From Athripsodes cinereus (taxonomy: Eukaryota > Arthropoda > Insecta > Trichoptera > Leptoceridae): a DNA stretch of 64,000 bases. The notes below the pieces were generated by a model. The model did no database searches. It saw only the letters and a program-made list of their open reading frames with translations, and was not told the origin of the DNA. This document shows, piece after piece, positions 47,220 to 59,210 of this stretch (positions are counted from its first letter, which is position 1; the number at the start of each line of letters is the position of its first letter). The stretch covers positions 16,965,237 to 17,029,236 of the forward strand of contig OX388307.1 of the NCBI GenBank assembly GCA_947579605.1. Direction: 5' to 3'. A program made the position numbers and the translations under genes.

Positions 47220-49820
47220 TAAGGAGACATCGAAGGTTTTCCTTTTACAGAAATACAGAACGGCAAACTGATTACATCATAAGAGCCGAGCCTACGGATG
47301 AGTATAATTACTTTGTTAACTATTATAGTTATATTCTTAGCACTTGGACGGGTTTCTATGACGTCACTATTAAGGTTTATTTCCGTACATAATCAGTATG
47401 TAAACACACTGGGCGAGTCTCTTCAATGCATAAGTTACAAAACCAAGTAGCTAATAAGTAATATGTAAGTTATAACACCTACATTATTATATTATATATC
47501 TCAACAGCTTAGTATTGCGTAATGGTGCTTCAAAAATTATAAAAGGTTTTGAGTATATAATGCAAGTAATTTGTGAGAAACCGACAATAACATTGCATGG
47601 GTCTTGCTGCAGGTGTTCGGATGTGAGACTACTTGAATTCGCAATATTCAACAACGTCTTGCAAAGGCGTAAAGTTTTAAAATAAAATGAAGCGTCAAGC
47701 TGTCTGTTTAGATTTAATAATATTGCCATTACATCTATAGATATAGGAGGTAGGTATATAAAATATATTACATTACAGTACAGTACAGCCAACACTCACA
47801 ATATAATATGAATAATTATATGCATAATATACAAGAACATAATAAACAAGTACGCGGTACCTAGACACAATTTAAAGAATTAATAGTTCACTAATGCGCA
47901 CGCGATACTTGGACTCTATACAGAGCAGGTACATATAACTACTACTTACCTATATTCATACTTGGTTAGGCACACACATACACACATATGTGTATGTATG
48001 TATGTATGTATGTATGTAGTTACAAGAGAAAAACACATATTTGATTCTGGAATATTTCAGTTTGCACATCACACAATCTGTAGATGTATTAATATTACGG
48101 TGGTGATAATTAAACAAACAAGATGCATGTATACATAGGAACAGTTTGTTAGGTATGGAGCGTTCACAGAAATGCCTATGCAATGACACTACCAGCACTG
48201 GGCCTGTAGATGGGCATGCAACAATAATAGCTTGCCTGCTACGAATACCTACGGCTCCATCGCGTATTATATTTCGGGAAACGCGACAACTACCCATTTG
48301 ATTACACACAACTTCATCTATTCGTATGGAATTAGAAACATGGGAACAGAAATACATTCTCAAAATATTATCCAGTATTTCGCAAGATCGTAGCCAAATA
48401 CATAAAACCTTCGTCAGTGGTCATAAAATCTATAATAGGTAGGTACAATAAAAGAATGAATATTAATTCAGTTGTACGTTATAAACAGTGATGTTGTTGA
48501 TATTTTGTAACGCGTAGAAATTAAATATTTTTTATGTACTTGATGTATATATTCAAAGCAACGTAGATCGTTACTACCTACTACGGTCCAAGAGTTTTAC
48601 AGATAACAGCAGTGTGTTGGAAGTTGGAACCTACATGCACTCATACATACTTACATGACAATATACATAATGTGGTGATGCACTAGTGACCCATATATGT
48701 ATGTAGTTATATATCGACGTGCCCTACGTATGTGTGCGTAAGTGACATTTTTGACAAAATCGCTTTTTTTACACTAAGTATCTTAAAATATCGTATATTT
48801 TGGATATTTGACCCTTTTTTGAAACGTATATGTGCCTAAGTGCACCAAAAAATTAAAAGACGCCGACGTATATCTGAGTAAGTGACTTTAAGTCGATATA
48901 CATCGGACATCCTGATGCATTGTTTGGTGTAAACCAGCGCATGTGCCATACATAATATATAAAATATTATATACATTGTATGATACATACATAAAATATA
49001 AAAATGAATGTACCTTAATTCCTCTAACCATAATTACTAATTACATAATAAATAATGCCAATGTTATTATGACTTTTTGCAACAGAAAAAATAATATTGG
49101 TATATGCATACCTATATATTGAAAGGTATTTATTTTCACTAATTGGTTAGACGAAGAATCTGATAAATATTACTTTGTTATTAAACAAAATCTAATTTTA
49201 TTCACAAAAGGAAGGAAGATAACTTGTAATACAGTACTATTATATAAGTACCCATTTGATTTTATTATTCCAAATTACATTTATTTTCTGTAAGATATCT
49301 GCACATACAAATTCACTAAATTGCTAGTGTATGACACTAACTCACATAATATACGTCGGACCAAACAAAGGTTTATGAAAATAGTAATAAGGAAGAAACT
49401 ACGTTAATTCTGGGTCCAGAAATAACAACCATTCTTGGTTTTTTAGTAAATAAGTTCTTATTGTTAATAAATATAAATATTTTAAGTAAATAGTTAGAAT
49501 CATGTCGATATATGCCTTAAAAACACAATAGTATTGTCCCGCGTATCACAACTCAAGTGGTAGTTAAGCTGGTAGATGTTGTTTTGTTTCCGACGTATAT
49601 GTGAGTAAGTGCTAAAATTCTAAAAATATTGCATTTGTAGAGAAATTAAATACGCAGTATTATTATACACATTAATTGAATAATAGTTGCCAATTTTCAA
49701 GTAAATATGTCGAATAGAAAAAAAGTTATGTCAAAAAAACTTCATAGAAACTTTAAATCGCTCTGGTGTAAAATTTAGGTTTGTGCACTAACGCACATAT
49801 ACGTAGGGCACGTCGATATT
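47220..49820. other. Intergenic, nothing recognised
   Basis: AT-rich; (GTAT)n near 47990-48016. Open frames of up to 135 codons lack any family motif. ACGTATATGTGAGTAAGTGC-like phrases near 48720, 48870 and 49600, and CATATACGTAGGGCACGTCG at 49796 inverted relative to 48715, suggest an unclassified element of about 1.1 kb. Confidence 0.4.
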
Positions 49821-49825
49821 ATGAC

Positions 49826-49925
49826 ATGATCGAATTTTCATCCGAAATGCATTTGGAAAACCAACATGCATTCCACGGACGAAAGATCAAATGATTTTAC
49901 GAGGGAGATAATGAGTTGAGAAAGT
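49826..49925 (-). repeat. Satellite-like repeat, relative of the 34.7-kb array
   Basis: GATCGAATTTTCATCCGAAA, TGCATTTGG, CAACATGCATTCCACGGACG, AAAGATCAAATG. This is a diverged inverted relative of the GGAATGCATG...GCATTTCCGATGAAA segment in the 155-bp unit. Confidence 0.6.
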
Positions 49926-49962
49926 TAAATTTATCGACCGACGGTTCTTGGTGGAAGTTCAT

Positions 49963-50193
49963 ATTAATAATTTTTAAAATGAAACACAATATGTAGTTAT
50001 TCCACTATTGACTTTATTTATTTTTCTGACGCCATCGTCAGGCAAAAGTTAACTTTACGCCATCGTCAGGCAAAAGTAAAGTTAACTTTTGCCTGACGAT
50101 GAGAACGGAAGCTCTTGAAAGCCGGCTCGCAAAAATAAATAAAGTCAATAGTGGAATAACTACATATTGTGTTTCATTTTAAAAATTATTAAT
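49963..50193. mobile_element. Fold-back Penelope-like terminus, 63-bp exact arms
   Basis: Arms 49963-50025 and 50131-50193 are exact inverted copies over 63 bases. Between them CATCGTCAGGCAAAAGTTAA pairs with TTAACTTTTGCCTGACGATG. Only the right half keeps a hammerhead-like core: CTGACGA, then stem GAG/CTC, GAAA, GCCGGCTCGC and AATAAATAAAG. The left half lost that part and has CATCGTCAGGCAAAAG twice. Confidence 0.75.
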
Positions 50194-50204
50194 GAGTTGA
50201 GAGT

Positions 50205-50430
50205 TTTACCCAATTCGTCCATGGAATTTAATATGTAGATTTTCCACATGCATTTCGGATTAAATTCTATCATAAGTCATTCATAATAATATGTGATACT
50301 CCTTTGCATATAGGATTCGATGTTGTGAAATTCGATGATAAAATCTTTTCGGCGAACCCAAATGAAAGCAAAGGCATGAGCCGAGTCTCTGCCCGACTGT
50401 ACGCAGTGAAATGGGCAAAACTTTCACCTA
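50205..50430 (+). repeat. Satellite-like repeat, relative of the 34.7-kb array
   Basis: CACATGCATTTCGGATTAAA, TCATAAGTCATTCATAATAA, GCAAAGGCATGAGCCGAGTC, TCTGCCCGACTGTACGCAGT. It contains the same modules as one full 316-base unit at 34.7-35.1 kb, diverged. Confidence 0.7.
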
Positions 50431-50650
50431 CATAAAATACCTATCATTTAAATTTTAACAGACACTTCGTCCACGCAACCAACAGCCCGTACAAACTCCT
50501 TTTAATAGGAAACAGGAAAGATGTTCCGATGTTTAAGAATCGGCTTAGGTTAGTTAAGTGTACTTTACCCATTACACTGAAATACGCTAAAATGGGTATT
50601 TAACCTAAAAGTTGGTTCATGTACTGTCTTCTCCGGGCATTTTGGAATGC

Positions 50651-50690
50651 CACCTGAAGATGATGAAAGATATTTCATCGAAAGATCGTG
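50651..50690 (+). ncRNA. Hammerhead-like core (candidate)
   Basis: CTGAAGA (50654-50660), U, stem GATGAAA-GATA-TTTCATC (50662-50679), then GAAA (50680-50683) and GATCGTGG. The 7-bp stem is perfect. It matches the layout of conserved hammerhead strands but with one extra base before stem II; the cleavage strand was not located. Confidence 0.4.
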
Positions 50691-50789
50691 GTAAACACTC
50701 TGCCAGTAGGTATGGCCACGACACAAAACCGGAGGTTACCCAGAAACCTATCATAACACACACACACACACATATACCTATATAAAAGC

Positions 50790-50820
50790 TGGGGTGGGCT
50801 TGGGCTGGGGGGAGGGTGGT
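50790..50820 (+). other. Potential G-quadruplex
   Basis: GGGGTGGGCTTGGGCTGGGG followed by GGAGGG: at least five runs of three or more G with loops of 1-3 bases. It follows a (CA)n tract at about 50757-50772. Confidence 0.7.
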
Positions 50821-51837
50821 CCGAGTAAAACTATATTTATGCCTGTAATAGGGCACATCATTGACCAATTTTATTTTATTTTTCTTTTCATTATTTCTGT
50901 TTTTTGATCTGTATGTTGTGCCTGTTGGCGTATGATTGTGAGAAAATAAATAAATAAAAAGTACCCTTTTACTCTTACGACAATACAAACTATTTGATTT
51001 GTGACATTACATTATACTCACACGTTTTAATTAAACACACCTACTCTACTCAATGCTGAAACGACATTTAGGTACCTATGTATCAGTCGCGTGCCTGCCA
51101 TACATGCAAAAAAGCACAGCATGCCCATAGAATCTATGAAGAAAATATTGAAATCATCAAAAACTAGTTTGAATTTGCCGCCAAACATTTCGTTGCTAAG
51201 AGAACAATTCACAAAAATATACGCAGCAAATATACAATTTTTGTAAGTTTTAGAGTTTTTATCAAAAGTGCGTACTATTTGTATTGAAGTGCGTGTACAA
51301 TCGATACGTTATTTTGACTTTTTTTAATAAAATCCAGTAATTTACCGTGATAGCTAAATTAATGGAATAGTAAGTTATTGCTTTATACGTAGCATCTGTT
51401 CTCAACTAACACACACTTAAATTTTAGTGTGAATACGTAGTAGGCAATGACGCGCCATACATGTGTATTATCGGGTATGTTTGGTTGTATGTGTGCAATC
51501 TTAAGGACAAAATAAGCAAGCTTGCACGAAGAACGTTTGGGTGCATAATGTACCTATATGAGTATGTTTTGATTTGTATTGGTTGTGTGATGATTGTGTG
51601 AGTCGTGCGTAACGTACTAGGCAGTTAAAAATAATTTCAAGGTAGATACTATGTGCAACCGCTAATAGTTTTTAGACTTGAAACGTTCTTCATAAAGGAT
51701 TGATTAATATTATGATGGATGCGCGAGACAAAATAAATTGTATAGTAATTACGACATTTAACTTTAAAGTTACTTACATACTTAAAAATAGTATTTATTT
51801 GTATCGCAGACTTCTTGTATTTTATTTATTTATATTA

Positions 51838-51970
51838 AGGACCCATGAAGTCTTTGGCAAACAATAGATCTCCCACTAAAGTTTTTAAGTCTTTTAAGAG
51901 ACATCGAATATAAACCATTTAATATCTTAAATTCAGCAAAGGGGTACGTCAACCATTCTGGATTTCTTAT
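51838..51970 (+). repeat. Dispersed repeat 'R' copy
   Basis: CCATGAAGTCTTTGGCAAAC, AATAGATCTCCCACTAAAGT, TTTAATATCTTAAATTCAGC, GGTACGTCAACCATTCTGG. Diverged but the full order is kept. Confidence 0.55.
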
Positions 51971-52004
51971 TTATTTCATTTTTTTTATTATAACGAATGT
52001 AAGA

Positions 52005-52031
52005 CCAACATGAAAAGCCTAGTCCCGTCTC

Positions 52032-52076
<45 letters not shown>

Positions 52077-52166
52077 TATTCTCAAGGACGTCCACTCGTT
52101 TGCGAGTAAAATGGTATATTTGTACAAAGCATTCCCGATGTGAAAAGCCTAGTCCCGCCACTGCTA
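52005..52166 (+). repeat. AAAAGCCTAGTCCCG direct repeats around (AT)n
   Basis: TGAAAAGCCTAGTCCCG occurs at about 52010 and 52140, bracketing (AT)n (about 52035-52070) and CAAGGACGTCCACTCGTTTG CGAG. The latter recurs inverted at 56813-56836 (CTCGCAAACGAGTGGATGGC). Likely a microsatellite-bearing dispersed element. Confidence 0.6.
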
Positions 52167-52199
52167 TGTATTTAGATATTTGCACTCAATAAGGCATAG

Positions 52200-53210
52200 G
52201 TAATTTTCTTATTTTCCTTTATTGGCATTTCTACAGGTTTTTACATAAATATAGTATAAAACAATTAGGTATAGTATTAACCCAATTACAGAATGCACAA
52301 ATGTTTACAAATACTGTATATAATTAAGATTCCGTGATTAAAAGTACCCATCTATGTAACCCAAAAATAAAAAACCCAAAACAATAACTTTAAAAATTCG
52401 AAAAAAAAAAAAATTAAAATAGTTACAGAACTAAAAATACATTACATAGTCACCATAAAATAAGATAAAAATTATAAGCGTTAATGTAAGAAGCGCAAAA
52501 TTCAATACGCCAAAAAATAATATGTAATAGTGACAAATAAAAGTAAAAGTAAATAGTTAAAATTAAAACAATGTTTATAAAAATAATACTAAAAACATCA
52601 GCTAAAAATAAAAATAATAATCAGAGATTAAAAAAAATATATATATACATAAAATAAAAACAAAAACATAAAATATAAACAAAAAAAGTAGGTACATACA
52701 CAACTTTAATTGTAATGATGATTATCTGTCTGTCCTGCTCCCTAAAAGGGCACAAGACAAGTAGTATCAGGATTACAAAGAGCGAATATTGTCGTAATTA
52801 AGTATTAATTTAGACACGTGCACACACTAAGGCAATTGCCTGTAGTAATTGGCAATGCACTGTAATGGTTGTGTAATCACGATAAAATAGGAATCTAATG
52901 CTGACGTAGTCAATATGTAACGTACCTATATAATATTTTATACTCGATGTACACGGGGGACGTGTTCTAACGCAAAATAATAATTTATAGAGATGACGAC
53001 AGCACTGACACCACTAACACTAACGTGCACAACTCATTTTCAAATTCATTAATGACTTGGATATGATACAAAAACTTCAATGACATCTTCGTTAAAAGGT
53101 AGACTTATCACAATAAACATATATCTTACATTATAATATTATTCTACGATAAAGAATCCGCAAATAATTTTGTAAAGAAAAATAAGCAGAGCAACTTTTG
53201 AATTAGGTAC
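52200..53210. other. Intergenic, nothing recognised
   Basis: Very A-rich on the plus strand between about 52360 and 52690. No gene or element was recognised. Confidence 0.45.
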
Positions 53211-53217
53211 AGCAACT

Positions 53218-53400
53218 GTAGAGTCCCCGGTAAAGAATAGGTCTCCCACTCTTTCCTGTTAGTTTTCCAGTGTCCCGCTAGAGGCAGTTATTCGTGAAAT
53301 AGCACGTATTAATACATGTAACATCTTCAGCTCAGCTATGAGATATGCCCCCTATATTGAATTCCTGAAATTTTATTGGAGAATTTGAATTTGTTACGTG
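53218..53400 (+). repeat. Dispersed repeat 'R' copy, nearly full length
   Basis: GTAGAGTCCCCGGTAAAGAA, TAGGTCTCCCACTCTTTCCT, TTTTCCAGTGTCCCGCTAGA, AACATCTTCAGCTCAGCTAT, GAGATATGCCCCCTA. A good reference for the left and middle of the family. Confidence 0.65.
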
Positions 53401-53404
53401 CCAT

Positions 53405-54935
53405 TGGTCTACTTACTACTCTACTAGTGGGGAATGCTGTAGTAGATGTACCTATTCTGCATTTTATTTCACAAAAGTTCAGTAATTCTTATCACCGAAA
53501 GAGTTCGTCCGTGGAATAATAAGAAGTTAAAGCAATGCGCTCAGATTGCACACATTGCGTGCATTGGATGAAAATAAATAAAGTTGAATGTGATGGTGAG
53601 TTGTATATGTCTCGTGTACTATAACCTATATCGTATATGCAATATTATGTACACTACAACATCAAGCTTTCCTTAATAGCAATGTACCCGTATCCATACG
53701 CTCATATTAAAAAAAGTTTTGTTTATTCTGTCATACATAAACTTGAGTTATATTTTCTTGTTATGGTTAAATTATAATTTCATAACATACGGTCACAATA
53801 TTATTTTTAAACATTCAGGCTCTGTACAGATAATATTTAAAAATACGTGAAGACAATTCATTGGCAAGAAGTCTGTAACTAATTTGCAGTTGTGTATCGC
53901 TCTATCCGCTGTGTACTCAGCAGAAAAAATTACATGACGATTACCACAACAAGACGAATGGAGAAAATCTAAGCATAACTTCTCTTCCTCATTTCTCTTT
54001 CCCTAACCGTCGTACTCTTCAAATACAATCTCTTTGCACAAAACAATTCATATTTGCGCTGCATATCACCCTGTTCTGTTACCAAAGAAGATTTAGATAA
54101 GTACATCAATCGTATCAACCTTTATATCAAAAACATAAAACATTCAATGCATCGTATCGTAGAGACTCGAGCGTAGCCGACCACGTGCACCAGTCTGTAC
54201 ACAACTATATGTAGGTACGTTATTCTGTAGGCTGATGGCTACGAATGCCTACTGACTACTGTAATTATTATCTCAACAAGTGAACACGTTGTTTTAGAAT
54301 AGTCGTAGGTACCTACCTACTTACGTACATAGCGATAATGTTAACGTTTATTTTTCGTTACTGCAAGGTTGGCATGGCACAGCTAGTTGTTCGGTGCTCA
54401 GTACCTAGTAAGGTGAAAGGAAATAGACGAGGCGAGGAGGCCGAGGGAGGGAGGAGAGGTGTACACTGTTGCTATACGCTATACGTACCTACACATCTAT
54501 TCGCTTATACGCTAGAGTAGAATAAAGTATACGGGATAATGTAGGTCAAGCCAGGGTCGAAACGAGGTTGAGCAATACATGCATAATGTAACAATATGCA
54601 ACTACACAGTTAGAAATTGGGTACAGCATTAACCAACCAACCAACCAACCAACCAACAATTAGGTAACTGGTAGAATAACTATGACAGAATGGCTGTCTG
54701 CTCTATTCTGTATCAAAGTTTTACTGAATCTTGTAAAGGCGAAAGGAAATACACTAGGAATTAATGTTCTTATTCAATAAAAAGCAAGCTGTACTTTGTA
54801 TGTATAATAATATTATATTATGTACTTCTACGAAAGCAAGAATTGATTTGAAACAGGTTTGAAAAGCAAAGAAGACACAAAATTATCAAGATGATTAACA
54901 ACAACAAAAAATACGCGTAGATAATATTCAGAAGA
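53405..54935. other. Intergenic, no gene recognised
   Basis: Contains a purine-rich patch at about 54410-54462 (GAGGCGAGGAGGCCGAGGGA) and (CCAA)n at about 54633-54655. No coding signal. Confidence 0.45.
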
Positions 54936-54944
54936 ATTCGTAAA

Positions 54945-55095
54945 CGATCAATATAGGCGAAACTACTACTATTACCATGTCATCAAGACATATCCCACAA
55001 GTTGGGCAGCCAGCGGACTGACTGCAAGTAATAAACATGCAGATTGTCCTCTCCATGCCTCTAAAAAATAAGTCATTTAGAATGACATGCGTCAT
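54945..55095 (-). repeat. Dispersed repeat 'R' copy, right part, inverted
   Basis: The minus strand reads GGCATGGAGAGGACAATCTG, CATGTTTATTACTTGCAGTC, AGTCCGCTGGCTGCCCAACT, TGTGGGATATGTC. It defines the right half of the family. Confidence 0.6.
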
Positions 55096-55760
55096 CCTAT
55101 AAAATGCAAAAAAATATTCAACAATCATTATTAATAATTATCAAATTATTCAAGTAATATTTTAATATCTACCAGTTTCAATTTATTGATTAAATAACAA
55201 TATTTCACATCGCTTTAAATTTAATAATTTAAAAAAAAATTAGATATGTTGCAAGTCGTAATAACGAAGTGAGCATTGTATTATTATGTATGTTATATAC
55301 CTACATAGGTAAGTACACAAACAAATACACACAATGTACAATAAATATGTTTGAATTTAAGCGTGAAGAAATAAGCAGTGTTCCAAAAACGTCATACATT
55401 TTCATGTAAGTAATTAGTAGACTAAAATAATATCAAGCATCAACGTGTGAGAGACATTAACATTATTGTACAATTTATTCCTAAGATGACAAGGACTGCG
55501 AGATAAAGAAAGTATCCATTACCACCTACCTACCTATCTCTCAACAATACAATACAATCATAATAATATACATAATACATTCAGATTCAGTTAAGCTTTT
55601 GTGTTCGATAAAAGCTAAAGCTAGACAGACATAGGATGCATTGTGTTTGTAGTTCGCTCTCGCTCTCGCTCACCAACTCTATTCGCGTTGTTATCATGAC
55701 GTATCCGAGTTTATCAACTAAACTGTTATTGATGACAATCATCATCACCTTCTATACAAC

Positions 55761-56282
55761 TAGTGATGTGAGAAGAGAAAATTCTCCAAAGAAATTTCTC
55801 GAGAATGAGAAATTTGAGAAATTTCTCCTCTGATGGAAGAGAATTTTCTCTCCATAATTTTTCTTAGTGGTATTATGACCTTTCGCCCAGTACACTTCGC
55901 AGCCAACCTGATTGATCCAAAAATTTGTGGGGCTGATTAAGGCCCAAATCAGAGGTTATTAACACTTTATTTCCATGTACGTACCAGCAATTTTTTTTAA
56001 CTTAAATATGGGCATGTGGGGTGTCAAACATCAAGATTTTTCATCAGTTATTAGCACTTTTTTCTATGTAGGTTTCATTTTTTTGTTTCCATAATTAATT
56101 ATAGCCATATTGGTGATAAATTGTCTTAACCTCTGTACATTGTTATTGTTTGATTGAATAAATTATTTATTATTACTAAACTGTTAAATACAAAATAATA
56201 AAAAATCTCCGAAAATTCTCTACTTCGAGAAATTTCTCGGTAAATTTTTCCAAAAATATTTCTTGAGAATTCCACAACACTA
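55761..56282. mobile_element. hAT-like MITE 4 (GAGAAATTTCTC-rich)
   Basis: A 522-bp element with exact 8-bp duplications TATACAAC (55753-55760, 56283-56290). Ends TAGTGATGTG and CACAACACTA are imperfect inverses. GAGAAATTT, AAATTTCTC and TTTCTCGAGAA motifs cluster in the first 90 and last 75 bases. The interior has no transposase. Confidence 0.92.
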
Positions 56283-56289
56283 TATACAA

Positions 56290-57480
56290 CGATTGAATAT
56301 TATCGATTACTGATTCACGATTCCACAGCGGAACCTTTTGAATTATGATTTTTTACATCAAAAACATCACGACGACGCTTACAAATACTAACAAAGTTGA
56401 AAAAGCCATTGCAAAATAAAAAATAGATGACTAGCAAATACTCTTAAATGATCCCAAGTGGGGCAGGCAGAGAGAACGAAACGCTATATAGATCTACCTT
56501 GGTATAGACAATAAAATAAACAATATGGTGAATTTCAGACAAAATCAGTACCTACCTAATAATTTACATTCAGCGTAATTTTAATATTATCATATTATTA
56601 TATTGGCTGTTAAGTTCCATAATTAAAAACTCGATCATTTCGAAGAGTGTGATTTAATTGAAAATAAACACAATCAACACCACTTTTTCAACTCCACAAA
56701 CAAATAACTGCAATTACATAATATTATAGAAAATAATATACGGATCCCTTTATAACATATTAATCAATTATAGAAAAAATAGTGTGGCTATTTTCAATTC
56801 CTAAATCACTCGCAAACGAGTGGATGGCCTTGAGAAGAATAGAATAGAATAGAATATTTTCAATTCCAAAAAAAATATTACTAATAGAACTATTGAACAG
56901 AACAAAGAGAACTTATGTTTTTAAACAGTGCGATTACATATTATTTAAAAAAGCATAATATTTAACTTTCTGTTACGTTTTTACAGCATAATATAAATAA
57001 TATTATTTTTATCAAATTACATTTTGATATCCTCATTATTGTTCATATTTATAAATTGAATAAATTTCTAGATAATCTCATTTCTCAAACTGTGTCTTGC
57101 CCTATTTAATTTTATTTCTTTGGCGTGCTTTTACTAAATATCTACATACTAACTTATTTATTTTGATATACTAAAATTGACTTAGTATTTATAGACCTTT
57201 TGTTCAATCGACTTTTGACGTTTTGTAATGTTTGTCATTGTGTACGATTATTTTATGTTGTTGTCCGACATACCTACTTGTTTACTTCAATTTGAAAAAG
57301 GCTTACACAGCGTATAATGTATAAAAATAAAATGTCTCGATTGCTCGAATATAAGAGATTTATACTTTTTGAGCAATAATAACTAGACAGTCGACATATA
57401 AAAAAAGATTTTTTGATTCATCAAAACTGATTATTATGCACTTATGTTAGTGAATTATAATATGTATGTGATATGTTGCA
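56290..57480. other. Intergenic, nothing recognised
   Basis: AT-rich. The only recognised piece is the inverted relative of the 52.1-kb repeat at 56813-56836, with (AATAG)n following. Confidence 0.45.
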
Positions 57481-57489
57481 CGGTAAGTA

Positions 57490-57770
57490 CGATTAAACCT
57501 GAAGATATGCATCACTTGCAGGATAGATAGAGAGTAATAGATGTCCCGACTTGAAGCGCTTTATACCATGGCAACGTTTACAAATTCCATCTACCTCTCT
57601 TACGCTTGTCTCATATCAATCCTTTTAGAGTGTATGACTGTAATCATCGCTGTACAGCGACTTCATCCAGCCAACCGCACTTACCACGAATTGAACACAG
57701 CACCTTTGTGTTACGAGTCAAGTGCTCTAACCATTAGGCCGCAGAGTTGTGTGAGGAGCCTCTGAGTATT
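57490..57770 (-). mobile_element. tRNA-derived SINE (candidate)
   Basis: The minus strand starts GCGGCCTAATGGTTAGAGCA, with TGGTTAGAGCA close to an A box, then TTGACTCGTAACACAAAGG and TGTTCAATTCG close to a B box. The arms do not fold into a sound cloverleaf (weak anticodon and acceptor stems), so a functional tRNA is unlikely. About 180 bases of unrelated body follow, ending in a CTCTATCTATCC tail. Confidence 0.5.
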
Positions 57771-59210
57771 GTATTGTTAGTTGCAAATTACTTAAGATTT
57801 TCATCGACATCTATCTTATTCGTAGGTATATAATTATATTAATAAAATATTTGTTTGGATTACTTTGTGTTAGAATTTTCCCCCGAAGGGACGTGTTTTC
57901 GACGTTTCGGTTGAATTTCCTCGACCATAACCATGGAAATTTTATTAAGACAAATAGATACATGTTAATAATAATAAAGTGCTGAATAAATGTAGAGCGA
58001 AATAACAAATACGTTGCAAAACATGTATCACAATTATATGCCGAAAACTTGCACAATTTACATAATATTTGAGTAAATTCATTTATTCAGACATCAGTGG
58101 TAAAAGAGTATTAGTGTATAAAATATATAATTGTATCTACATATACCTAACTATTACAATACTTCCCAATTTATAACATTAAGAGTTGATTACCCACTAC
58201 TGGTATTTTGTTTTACATAAATCACAGCAGTAAGTCACAAAACTCACAAATCTACGATCATAATGACGACAGTGTACTGAGCACGTTGCATTAAACAAAG
58301 AAAATAACCAAAACAAAATTGCCAAGTCCATCGAAACTATTTTTAGGTTATGATATTTGCATGAAACACAATGACTTCACTAATAAATATTATTATTTCC
58401 AGAATCAAACACAAAGCCAATACGATTCGTGTTGTGGGAGGGGTTGTAAAGGTTATGCACCCTTACAGAGTGACTATAACATGCCTATAGATATTATATA
58501 CTTATATATTATTAGGTTGTAGTACCATTGTTATACATGTTATTAGTAAGTTGATGGATTAGTAACACGCACATAATACGAATCAGAAGTAAGTAGTATC
58601 ACCGTACAGAGAGTACTGTAGATAGAATACAATAATATATTGATGATACATATAATTATGTAGGTACAAAGAACTTGAATCACTTTCTCCTATAATGCGT
58701 ATAGACAGATATATACATACTCAATACCTGCTTGTCCAGTGATAATCCAGTGAACTTATTAGATTGTACAAGTGTCTTAGTAATTCGCTACTTTAGATCA
58801 CGAAATTATCGAGTACATGAGAAACGATATTATCGAAACAATACAATAAAATAATTTTTCACTTTGATTTATTTAAAATCTCGAGTACTTCCGTCAATGT
58901 ATATAGATTGACATTTTCAAGAGAAGAGAAGACATTGTCAATCCATTTACATTCACGACAGTACTAATTAATCAAAGACATTATAAATAAATCAAACTGA
59001 AAAATTAACTTGAGTTTTGTAATAAAAATAAAATACATCGGAATGAATTTTCACTCTGTGAACGTACAGACTTTAGAATTATTAAAATAAAATAGGTTGT
59101 ACCTAATAAGTACAAAAACAAAACCGTCTCATACAAAGTTACTACTAAGTAAATTAGATACCAATAAAAAAATGAAAAGTTTAAAACATATTTTGTAATT
59201 TTTTTTAAAG

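Noticed and set aside
47956..48363. 135-residue minus-strand frame
   Set aside because: Composition is random-like, includes a translated microsatellite (IHTYIHTY), no family motif, no supporting splice context.
50617..50988. 123-residue minus-strand frame
   Set aside because: Covers a CA tract, a G-rich tract and the hammerhead-like motif; amino-acid sequence shows no domain.
57680..57756. Functional tRNA gene (minus strand, CGT in the anticodon position)
   Set aside because: Box-like sequences are present but acceptor and anticodon stems do not pair properly and a SINE-like body follows.
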